A stretch of DNA of 64,000 nt, from NCBI GenBank assembly GCA_012932865.1, contig SAXG01000026.1, positions 586,125-650,124 on the forward strand. Direction: 5' to 3'. This stretch comes from Amylostereum areolatum (Eukaryota > Basidiomycota > Agaricomycetes > Russulales > Stereaceae). Shown piece after piece: positions 50,331-60,145 of this stretch. Position numbers and translations under genes: made by a program. Under the pieces are notes generated by a model. That model saw only the letters and a list, made by a program, of their open reading frames with translations, was not told where the DNA came from and made no database searches. Position 1 is the stretch's first letter, and every line of letters starts with the position of its first letter.

Positions 50331-53300
50331 CTACTCATCGTCGGGCGCATCCTCTGACCATGCACACGAAATGACATCCAGTCCTAACCGTTCGACCACG
50401 AAGTAACCGCACCCGACAGTATATCCCTCCTTAGGGTCCATATCGGGCTGGTCTCCCCTAAGGTGCTCTGGCAGCGGGTGCATGGCGACCACCGAACGGA
50501 TAGCCTTGACATCTGCGATGATGAGGCTGGCATCTCCTTCGTACCGAACCGAGCATGCAGTCCCGTACAACTTCTCGAACAACTCTGCGTCCGGCAAGCT
50601 GAACAAGGAGACCATGGCCACGGTCTTGATCTCACCATCAGTGGAGCCATAGTCAACGGGAAGCCTGCAATAATACAGCACCTCTCCAAACCGCTCTTCC
50701 GCACCATACTGCAGCTGGGGAGGACAGCTAAGTCAAGAAATCACGCAGCAGGTAAAGTACCCACCTTTACGACACGAGAGATGCGCACATTTTCCATGCC
50801 CTTCTCTGACTCTTTCCAGTGCAAGCGAGCCACCTGCTCACTTGGGAGTCGCAAGCGTGCCCAACGAACCACGGAGCCGTCCCACCTCGCCACCTCGGCA
50901 TCCGACCAACGCAGCTTATCCTGCATGTAGCGGGTGAAAGCTGCAACTTCGCTGTCGCAAACCACGCGTGAACACGTGTCCATAGCCCGCAGCAGAATGT
51001 AACCATCCCCAAGCACCTCCGATCCACGAGGAGGACCGGGTGGCAGCACGAGATTGGGAACCATTGACTTGAGGGCATTGTCGCGGGCACGTCGTACTGC
51101 TCATTCCGAGAGATTAGCATACACTTTGGAGTGCTGCCTGATCTCGCCACCCAAATCTCCGATAACACGCTCGATAGGCCATTGTGCGGTGAGCCCAAGA
51201 GGGCCAACACAAACATTCTCGGGAGCCACATGAACTGTTTGATGGACACTTTGTCGGACGAAGTGGATGCGGGATGCCTTGCGCTGATAGTAAAGGACGT
51301 GGAATTCTTCCTCAAACTCGATCAATGCCTTGTGCGCTTGCATAAGTTCACTTTGGGTGATGCACCACTGATGGAGGATACGGATTGCAAACACAAGCTT
51401 GCAGAAATTTCGCCAGTATTTCTCAGGCAATATGCGGTAGAGAAGGATCAGACAGAGGCCGTAGACGTAGAGCAAAAACTCCCATGCCTTGTAGCCGCTG
51501 TTAATCCTCTCCGCAGGGTTACGGGGAATGCGGTCAAAGGAGCCTGGCCAATATGCACGCACTGCCGCTACAAAAGCACCGTGTTGCATCCATAGGTCGT
51601 GGTCCATGAGCACCGCCCAGTCCCAGAGAGTGCGGTCATCTTTCTGGTCGCATTCGAGGCTGCCACGCCACAAGGAGAGAAGGAGATCTGTCAGATTAAG
51701 TGCACATAGGTGCATGAGGTCCCCGGGCATACTGGCAGGGACACCTAGCATGCAATTCGGGGAGAGGCCCGAGAAGATGCTTGGTTTTGAGATGCCGGTT
51801 GCAAGGTGGTTTTTCTTGTAGTGCGTAGGACCTGTGGACTGCGAGACAATTTTGATGTTCTCTTTGTATCTACCCAACATATTAGCACGATATTCCCGAC
51901 ACCTGTTATAAGCATCTCGTACCTTTTTGATGTATCCGCACTTGGTACTCGGAGCGAATGGACGTCAACATCCGGATGATCGCTGTCACGAACATGGTAG
52001 TCCTCAGGCAGGAGGCGCACCGGGAAATAGTGGGATGCTCCTTCCTTGTGGCGGCCTCGAAGGGGACAGTAGAATCGACAGCCATAACGGCCATGATGTC
52101 CAACCCTCCCATCCAACATCGCCATCGCCGGTGTGTCGGCAGTCACAAAGGCCAGATACGGGTAATCCACAATTTCCTTTTGCAGATAGGCATCCCACGT
52201 GCGTAGACCCTCTTTCTGCAGTGCCGCAAGATGGTGCAAGCCGGGAAACAGGAAAGAGTCAAGGTTTTTCGGCTTGTTGGGCCCGGGAATGATTCCACCT
52301 GGCAGGATGTACGGTTTTTTGTAGCGCAGATCAGGAGAGATGTCGAGGAGGATCCAGATATATATCCAGCAGTCAGATTGCTTCATAGCGTACAGCTGCG
52401 CTCCATCAATCAAGAATAGGAGGACCGAGTCGTCGGGACCAATGTCACCACACCGAAATGCGTCGAGGAAATCGCTGCCGTGGTAAAAGTCCTCGTACTG
52501 CTCGATGATGACACGTTCTTGCGCGGGGTCGTTTAGCTTCTCCATGAGTTTCGCGACCTGTTCGGATCGGTGCCGCATCTGCGCGGCCATCTCAGGAGAT
52601 CGTCGACGGGCTTGAAGTTGGGGTCCGAGAGGTATAGTATGGAAGATCTTGCGCGGCTCCCGCTTCCCAGTTTTGGCAAGCTTTTCTGGATCAGAACGAG
52701 CCTCGCCGCACATCGGACAGTTGTCCTTTTCTGCGAGCGGACCTGTGAATGCAACACACGTATTGACGCACATGTCCGTGACAATGGAGGACACCCCGCT
52801 CATCTGAGCTACGCGCTTCTTGACCTGGTCGAATGAGAGCATCTCCGAGCCCGGATAGCGCCGCTGCAGGTTTTCGCGAAGCTTGGTGTAGTGATGTTCA
52901 GCTGTGTTCCCGAGGTCCAAGTATTCTTCGATGGAAAAGAGAAGGCCGGGGTCACTGACGTCGGGCGCGTCGCGGGGAGGGTGCTCAAGATTCTCGCGAA
53001 CATTGGGCTCGAGGGCGTTGTTGGCTAGCGTGGCCTCTCGAAGAGCTTTTATATACTTTTCGCAGAGTGCAATGTCTTCAATCATTGATGGCACTGTTTC
53101 TGCAGTCGGTCATTGTGTCGAGGGGTCAAGAAAAGTGCCGAAACCGGCGGCATTGGATCCTGCCGCTGGAAGTACGTCTCCGTCTTCTTCTTGTGCGGCA
53201 AAATCAGCCCAGCTCCCTAGATCGGGACGAGGTGGAAGAGGGGGTGGGGCTGGTGGCTCGACATCGGGTGGGAAGGGTAACTCTGGCTCAGGACTCGGAG

Positions 53301-53704
53301 CATCGACGGGATCGCGGTGCACTTCGTTCACGGAAGTTTCATCATCATAATTGTCTTGAGGTAGGCTATTAGGAGCATTTGTCACAGTGCATATGTCACC
53401 GTCCGCCTAATGGAACACCGAGAGGGATGAGGAAAAAAATCATCTGGAGCGAGACCCCGCTGCAACGTACCGAAGATCCAACCACTACCGAGCCCTCCCC
53501 TCCTTTCTCATTTCCCTTCTTTCGACTCTTCCCTGTATCTTCGTTCGAATCGGAACGCTTTCGCTTCCCCCTCTCTGCCGCAGCCTTGGTAAACTCGACA
53601 AATCCCTTGGAAAGAGACGAAACATGGGCTGCAGTGCTGTGGCGGTACTGTGTTGATCGAGAAACATCCTTTCCTGCGCATTTGGGGCAGTCGCACTTCG
53701 GCAT
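50331..53704 (-). pseudogene. Tnp2-like DNA transposase with two in-frame stops
   Basis: Exons 53704-53471, 53406-51923, 51869-50765 and 50714-50331, joined by introns of 64, 53 and 50 bp with GT...AG ends, give a single frame of 1069 codons. It starts with a Cys-rich finger (MPKCDCPKCAGKDVSRST), then a basic and a Pro-rich part, CVNTCVAFTGPL...CPMCGE, and the Tnp2 core (YEDFYHGSDFLDAFRCGD, LFLIDGAQLYAMKQSDCW, FLFPGLHHLAAL). Next are TGISKPSIFSGLSPN, MPGDLMHLCALNLTDLLLS and LTAQWPIERVIGDLGGEIR. Two TGA codons break it, at 53107-53109 and just before 51100. Apart from these it is full length for basidiomycete Tnp2-like (CACTA-type) transposases, so the decay is mild. No terminal inverted repeats were found around it by eye. 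Confidence 0.85.
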
Positions 53705-54439
53705 TTGAGAACGTTGAGAGCGGCGGTGAACGGGAGGCGGGAGGATTTGACGGGGTAGAGAGAAACACCGAGCGTGGAGGAGTTGGTTGAGCGTGCGACA
53801 CGACTTGCGCGCAATTACGCGGACTCGGCGGAATCCGAGAAGAATCTTGCTTAACGAACCCTAGTTATGCGCACTACATTTTCGCAAACTAAAATTGTAT
53901 CAATTTTGCTTGCCCTGCTCTATCTATCGGGCTGCCGCTGTCTTTCAGGGGGGGATACTAATTAACAATGATGGAAACGACTGTGTCAGCACGAGAATGG
54001 TTCATAATGGTTCGTAATGTTTGTCGGTGAGAATAAATGGTAAGGGATGGATTTGGATGCACGCGATTCTCACTGGGAGTCAGTCCGTGCTCCTCCCAAG
54101 AAAATCGTAAGAACGACATTCTTAAGAAATGTATCTCCTCTCTCGCCGCCTTCCATGCGCTTATCGCGCCTGGGACCGCATGATTTTCACCACCGTGGGA
54201 ACTCAACAGACACACGTGACCATCAACAGAAAAGTTCGACTTCGCACTTTTGTTCCCTCGTTCACTCTTTCTCCCCGTTCCCCTCGTCCTTTGCGCCATC
54301 CTGGGTCGTCCTCAGCCTCGCCTTCTTCCTTCTTCCTTCGCATCAACGCAGCGGCCCTTTTCCACACCTTCTTCTTTGCGACTAACATGGGTGCGTGTGC
54401 AATTCAATCACTATGGTTTTGTCGCTCACGGCTCTGTAG
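53705..54439. other. Intergenic region
   Basis: Upstream region of the Tnp2-like gene on one side and a CT-rich, promoter-like stretch (about 54240-54380) on the other. No conserved exon seen. Confidence 0.4.
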
Positions 54440-54776
54440 ATGTGCGATGACAACTCGGCGAGCTGGCACTGTTGGGCTGGGCTGTCTCACGGTATGTTTC
54501 CTTTCTCATCGGTCTTTTCTGTGCTCATTCTCTTATGTAGATGTACCTACTTTAGGCTACAGTTCATGGATGCATCAGGAAACCCCCCCCATAGTTATTT
54601 TTGGTAATTGTTTCCCGGTTTGGCCACGACGCGGCAGAGCAAGCGCGGCCAAACACAAGTCGGATGTGCGCCAGGTGCCGCCGCCCCAGCACCTTCCTCC
54701 GGCTTTCGTAGACTACACGAAGTTCCATGTAGCTAGTTACACCGTAGTTACTCTTGATTACACGCTCAAAACATAG
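54440..54776 (+). CDS. Possible small spliced gene
   Basis: A possible first exon MCDDNSASWHCWAGLSH joins, across an intron GTATGT...TGTAG ending at 54540, to DVPTLGYSSWMHQETPP and onwards to a stop near 54776, about 95 codons. The intron borders are good and a CT-rich promoter-like stretch lies upstream. However, the C-terminal sequence looks non-conserved, and another GT...AG pair directly upstream leaves the start unclear. No family recognised. I give it low confidence. Confidence 0.25.
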
Positions 54777-55072
54777 AAATTGCATGAGTGAAGAACACCC
54801 TGACACGAGTGAGTTCACAGTCGAAAATTGCCTAATTAGGAAGTCGACGCGAGACATGTTTGCTCTGAGCACCTTCAAGACAATTTTCCTTGTATCTTAC
54901 AAACGGCTCCACCTACCACAAAAAGAACATCATTGGCGTGATCGGCACAAGAATGCGATTCTGTAGGTATCTAAAAACATGTTTTTTATGACATTTAGCG
55001 AAGGGTGATTTGTATGCCCTGCTTCACCTGCTCTTCGCTTTTTTGGCCCTAGCTTGATATTCACAACATATA
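54777..55072. other. AT-richer intergenic stretch
   Basis: Nothing coding recognised. It includes the 3' side of the minus-strand gene that ends near 55073. Confidence 0.35.
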
Positions 55073-56912
55073 CTAACATAGGGAGTGCTCAAATGGATTG
55101 TAATAGTATGTAAATGGTACATGGGCGGATGTTCCGCCAGACGGAGAACACCCGCACTGCACGATCATCAACCACGGCAGCTGTCCCATCACGCCCGCCG
55201 GCCTCGCCGCCTCGGGATCCTCGTCCCCCTCTGGCACCACGTTGCTCGCTGACGCTGTGAACACGTCCTCCGCCTCGAGCAGCTTCTGTGCGTCGATCAC
55301 CGCCGGCGGCGTGCGCACGCCCGGATGGGCGACAATCGACGGCACGCCCGACACGCGTCGGCCGCCATCCAGGATGCGGAAAGGCGGGAGACGCGGCGGA
55401 ATTGGGAGGAGCGTGGGGGGAGGGCTTGCGAGGGGCCTGGGGGACGCCTGGGGGGGCCGAAGGAGGCGCGCGTGGCGGGTCCAAAGGTGCTGCGTTGTCC
55501 GCAGCGGGTGGGCGTGTCCTCGAGTCTTTCTCCCAATTCGTCATCTCATCCTCCTTGTCCTCGCTCTTGAACACCCCCTCGTTGTCCACGTTCATCGCCG
55601 CTGCCACCCACAGATCCGCAATATTCGTCACCGTGTTCTCGTTCGCCATCAGCAGCCGTTGCGCAAAGTTGAGGTCGGCTCCATCCGTGCCGAACGAGCG
55701 CGACAGCCTGTCTCCCCCGCCGGCGGCGGTGCTGCCCCATTGGCGCAGAGCGCTGCCCGCACGCGAGGCGCGTGCAGAAGCTCGCCGTGCGTGCGGTGCC
55801 GTAGCCGTACGCGGACCCGTTCGTGAGGGAGGGGTAGGGATCTTGGTAGGTGTTTTGCTAGCTTTGCCCCGAGGGCGCCCATGAGCTCGGACTCGTTCAA
55901 GGTGCGGTAGTCGCACGTGTCGCCGCCTTGGTCGAACAACATGGTGGTGGAGTCGGGCGCAAGCATGGGGGAAGCGTCACCACCGTTGGGCGAAGGACGG
56001 CGGCTAGCACCAAGGCTGGCAGATGGTGTCTCGGGGGCGTTGCCGATGCGCCAGGCGTTGTGGCGAGAGCGCTTCCGAATGACGTCGCTCTTCATTGAGA
56101 TCGGACGGGCGGGACCATGGAGCTTGAAGCTAGAGGCAGATGGACGCGAGGCGTGGTCAGCTGGCTGTGTGATAAGAACAGCAAATGCGGGAGTTCCTCA
56201 CTAGAGACCGCATCTGTTCGCCCGAGATGAAAGGGAAGATGTGCACGTGCACGTCCCCCTCCGGCGGTCGGTTGGTGCTGAGCGGGAAATCGACCCCGGC
56301 GGGCGTTGGGCATGTGGACGAGTGGGAGGGACAGGGGCGCGACAGGGGCGCGACAGGGGCGCGTCATGATCCTGTGGCCATTCGCATTCGCGAGAAAGGC
56401 CTGATCCGCACGGAAGGGGGGGACGAGGGGAGGGAACGCGAGCGAGGAGGCATGCACGATGGGCTGGTGCGGCACGGCGGCATTGGCATGAGGCATGGTT
56501 CCATGCATGTCGGGGGAAGGGTGTGCGCACGTATTGGGCACGAGGATGGGAATGGGGGGGAGGAGGCGAGGTACGGAGCTGGGCGTAGGGACGGGCGGGC
56601 GCGCGTTCGCGGTGTGTGTGTGTGGGGGGGGTGATGCCGTGCGCGTAGCAGGGTCGGGGGCGAGGGCGGAGATGAAGTGTTGGGCGAGGGGACAGGCGGT
56701 GGGGACGCGTGTGGTGCAATGGCCTCTTCCGGCACGAGGTTGTGGGCCTTGAGCGTGTCGGTCGCGACGGCGCGGATCCGTGCGCGTCTGGTGCCCATAC
56801 GCGTTGGGGTGAAAGGGGAGGGGGATGTGTACTTACAAGTCAGCATGCTGGAACAGAAAAGGGCGCGAATCACGCACCTGTACTCGCCCGCTTCTGCCCA
56901 CCCTCCCTGCAC
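55073..56912 (-). pseudogene. GATA-type transcription factor remnant, zinc finger incomplete
   Basis: Across an intron at 56130-56201 the minus strand encodes CGLYFKLHG followed by ARPISMKSDVIRKRSRHN, the second half and basic tail of a fungal GATA finger. Downstream are ASPMLAPDSTTMLFDQ, RTLNESELMGAL, then in another frame LNFAQRLLMANENTVTNIAD and LWVAAAMNVDNEGVF, and in a third frame GVPSIVAHPGVRTPPAVID to a stop near 55073. At least two single-base frameshifts split these. Upstream I find no CXXC...LWRR first half. If the acceptor CAG at about 56214 is used, the codon before CGLY comes from an exon I cannot find; the Pro/His-rich frames at 56216-56912 do not supply it. It may be a decayed gene or one with sequence errors. 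Confidence 0.5.
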
Positions 56913-57257
56913 CCCTCGACGACTTCGGCCTTGGACTTGTTCTTCCGAGGGTCCCGATGTTGATCAATGTTGACGCGTTGACGCGCGGCGGTGCTGGCTC
57001 GTCGGTCGAGGCAGAGCGAGAGGCGGACGGAGCTTGCTGTCACGGTGACAAGCGTCACGCTGCCCGCGAGCATATAAACCGGCATTCTCCGACAGCTCGT
57101 CATCCAGCATCTCTTTTCCTCCCCTTCTCCCAATATCACATTCCTCCTCCTTCCCTTCCCTTCCTCCTCCATCGTCGGCTCCCGCCCCTCGCCACAGTCG
57201 CCGAGCTCGCACCTCCGCGTCATCGTCTTCACGTCCACTCTCGTGTCCTTTTCGGTG

Positions 57258-57558
57258 CCATGTGTCGTGTCCATGAGTCCTTTCCCACTTTGTTTACGAC
57301 AACTGGAAAGGTGCGTCGCTTCTCGTGTTTTCTCCGTTCGGGCCAGCTGACCCTTCTAGCAAATTCTGCAGGACAAGGTCTGGGAGCTTTGGAAAGTCGG
57401 AGGTGGTGAGTTCCAGTGACATCTCGATTCTGTCTGCCTTACTGATCCCATTCCTTTCAGTCACCCAGCCACTCATTTCGGCGTCAGCGTCGGACTGTCG
57501 GTATTTCGATCTTGAGCTTGATTATGTAATCGTTTATTGTACCTTACTTGTGAATTAA
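57258..57558 (+). CDS. Small spliced gene, about 60 codons
   Basis: Exon 1 MCRVHESFPTLFTTTGK (57258-57308), an intron GTGCGT...CTGCAG to 57371, exon 2 DKVWELWKVGG to about 57406, an intron GTGAGTTCC...TTTCAG to about 57460, exon 3 TQPLISASASDCRYFDLEL to a stop at about 57556. Phases agree across both joins. A CATATAAAC box near 57070 and a CT-rich leader precede it, a typical basidiomycete promoter. No domain recognised. The start is the first ATG after the leader. Confidence 0.45.
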
Positions 57559-57708
57559 TAATAAATGCTTTTCTGCGACTTATAAACACTTAAGTTGTCT
57601 GATATCTTGATAACCATTGAATAAGCTGTTTGTTGCAGAGCACTTATAACATGTAATTACTTTCAATTACTAAGCTAGTAGCATGCCTAGTTTGAGGGGT
57701 GTTTGGGA
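57559..57708. other. AT-rich spacer
   Basis: No gene. Contains TAATTAC/CAATTAC words that anticipate the palindromic element next to it. Confidence 0.4.
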
Positions 57709-57869
57709 TGGTAATTGAAGGTAATTGAATCAATAACAAGCAACTATGCTTAAGGGAAAAAAATAACTCAGGCTGACCTAGGTAATTTGTTGTAATTACC
57801 AACTTCCGGTAACTGACGGTAATTGACGATAACTGAGCACAATTACAGTCAATTACCTTCAATAACTAG
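57709..57869. repeat. Short inverted-repeat (MITE-like) element
   Basis: The arm at 57711-57728 (GTAATTGAAGGTAATTGA) matches the reverse complement of 57849-57866 at 17 of 18 positions. Between them GGTAATT/AATTACC words recur at about 10-20 bp spacing, so the whole 160 bp can fold on itself. That is the look of a miniature inverted-repeat transposon. I find no clear target duplication and no second copy in the window. Confidence 0.5.
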
Positions 57870-58476
57870 GGGGTAGGATCCCTGATGTGCATGCTGGTAA
57901 GTCACCTTGCTGGCATTTTCTGTTTCCCGTTGCTAATGATTGTTGTAGATTTGAAGTCGGAGAAGCAGATAGGCTCAGGCTATTCATGACTGTATTGTGG
58001 CTGTAGCATTAGACATTGTATCATATATGTTCTGTAGCATGAATATAATGGTTTTTACATCTCGTATCTGCTTTTGCGACGAATGGAGAAGGGGTGAGGG
58101 AAAATGAAGGCCTGTTTGGGGGATGATGCACTGATGATGATTGGCCCACTGAGAGATCTGAGAGAGATCTGTGCAGCCTGATGGAACAGGCACGAGCTCG
58201 TCAGTATTAAGAAATTCGTACAACATGGCTGATGTACGGAGTTCCCAAAGCGAGGCAAGTGGTAATTTCTTACGAACAGGCTAAGAAATCTCTAAGATCA
58301 CGTTTTGGAAGATTTTCTTAACGGACCTGCCTGCCTGTGTAGCACGTTAACGGATATTGACCTGAAAACCCGTTAACGGAGGGGCATGATGCCCGTGATA
58401 AGGAATACAGATTATACTACTTTCTCCCTCTCAATGATAGTGAAAATCTGTGGTAGTGGTTTGTAGACTTAGATAT
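57870..58476. other. Intergenic region
   Basis: AT-rich, with short frames only. AAGGCCTGTTTGGGGGATG near 58108 and the CGTTAACGG palindromes near 58345-58378 (CGTTAACGGATATTGACC, CCCGTTAACGGAGG) are repetitive-looking, but I cannot assign them. Confidence 0.35.
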
Positions 58477-59690
58477 TCAATAGTAATCCCCCAAGTCTAT
58501 GCAGTGGGACTCAGCAGGAGAAGGAATCCAACTGGATATACAAAATGTGTTAAGGAATCCGGCAAATCCGGCGGATGAGTTCCCAGTAACACCACCGCCC
58601 TCAGCAGGTGGGAGCTCGCGAAGGCCGCGATCGCGCGGAGCCTTTCCGAAGCGTGCGGGCCCTGTTTTCGCAGGTAGCGCTCCATCGTGTCGACGTCCAC
58701 CTCGGCCGGCCGGGCGCTCCTGCGGTACGTCCAGTACTCGCCCATGCTTCTCCGAAACCGGCCGCATGGCGCTGGGGGGCAAATACAGCGGGAAGCCTCC
58801 GAGCGCGCGAGTGCATGCGAGCTCGGCGGCTTCGAAGAGCGGGAACGGCGCGTGCCAGACCACGGGGGAGAGGGGGGTTTGGAAGGGGCTGTCGCCGACG
58901 ACGATGGGGATCACGGTCAGCGCGGCGTACAGCAGGGCTACGATGCACACCAGGGCCAGGACGGCAGCCGCTACGGTCGAGTTCAGGGGGCGCAGGAACT
59001 CGACGAGACCGGCGAAGAAAAGGAAGACGGCAGCGTGCAGGAGGAGCGGGAGCCCCTTGAGCACTTCGGGCATGCGGAATCGGGCGACTCCCGCGTACAT
59101 GCACGCGCGGATGCGTCCTCGGTCGATGGGGTGCGCTTGCAGGTCTCGGGTGGCCTGGACGTAGGATCGGGCCCATTGCTGGACGAGGGTCGCGCCCATC
59201 GCGCAGGTGATGCTGAGACACACACTTGAGAACCAGAGAATGTTGACGCGTACTGAGGAGGGGGGTGTGTGGAAAGAGAACGGCGATGCGGGAAGCGGTG
59301 AGGAGTGGTGAGAGGCGGTGGTGTTGGCTAGGGCGACGAGCTGTGCGAGGAGCGCGTTGGTCACGTCGGATGGGCTTGGCTGGAGGCCTTTGTAGCTCTC
59401 CACGATGAACGCGGCGACCGTTGCCCCGAACAATCCGGTCTAAGCGGCGTCCCCGCGCATGAGGAGCGGGAAATATGGGGGGCAGAGGACGTCAGACGCA
59501 CGAAGATGAGGATGCCCTCCGCGTCGCCCTTCCAGTTCTCCACGAGCACTTTGTCGATTTTGTCCGTTTCGGAGAGGTAGTCGGACCAGAATTTGGCCGT
59601 CTTCTCCCCTTCTGCGTCTTCAGTCCACGGATACAGGGTGTCTTGGGGTCGTGGGACTCTGGGATAAGGCTCTCGCGTCTCGTTATCCAT
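58477..59690 (-). pseudogene. DUF6535-family membrane protein (one frameshift)
   Basis: Exon 1 (59690-59502) starts MDNETREPYPRV and holds FWSDYLSETDKIDKVLVE and WKGDAEGILIF. An intron at 59440-59501 (GTGCGT...GCTTAG) leads to exon 2, TGLFGATVAAFIVESYKGL. Three hydrophobic helices follow (ILWFSSVCLSITCAMGATL; LLLHAAVFLFFAGLVEFL; VLALVCIVALLYAALTVIP). The order matches the basidiomycete DUF6535 family of membrane proteins as I recall it; their function is unknown. Near 58750-58770 the frame slips: the 318-codon ORF turns Arg/Gly-rich, while the conserved-looking continuation (YWTYRRSARPAEVDVDTM) is in the next frame and ends at 58497. Upstream, 59691-60145 is spacer shared with the divergent SLA1. 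Confidence 0.75.
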
Positions 59691-60145
59691 GAGTCGGCGC
59701 TAGGACTTGCGGGGGAGATCCACGGATATCGGCGACCTGGGAGAGCAGAGGGTAAGGAGGGTTGGGTGGGAATACATGCAAATCCGTTACCAAGTGCCCA
59801 GGCAGTTGTTGATCCCGTGCATCATGCATACCGCGTACATACAAGGCTTCAGCGTCATGGACTGGCACGGCACTGGACGACTCTGTAAGCGACAAGTAAC
59901 TTTTGGGGCTTCATGCAAAGTCGTCCCTTCCAACTTCTGGGTGAGAAAATGTGGGAGATGGAGGTGGTGTGATGCTGAGCCCAACTTGTGGCGAAGTGAA
60001 CTCAGCGAAGTGAAGGGAAGCTACAAAAGTCTGTAGCTATGATTACGCAATCGTACTGCACAGGAGATCTCCGGCGGGCTCGTGCTGGGTTGACCACGAC
60101 CGCCGAACCACCATCATACCCCCGTTAGCGACGCCGACAACAGCC
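59691..60145. promoter_or_regulatory. Shared divergent promoter region of the DUF6535-like gene and SLA1
   Basis: 455 bp between two divergent starts, with no ORF that looks real. No obvious TATA box within 80 bp of the SLA1 ATG. Regulation cannot be read from the sequence. Confidence 0.4.

Noticed and set aside
55242..55884. Two ~195-codon plus ORFs across the GATA-like gene
   Set aside because: They are antisense shadows in a GC-rich stretch; the minus strand carries the recognisable GATA tail and conserved-looking blocks.
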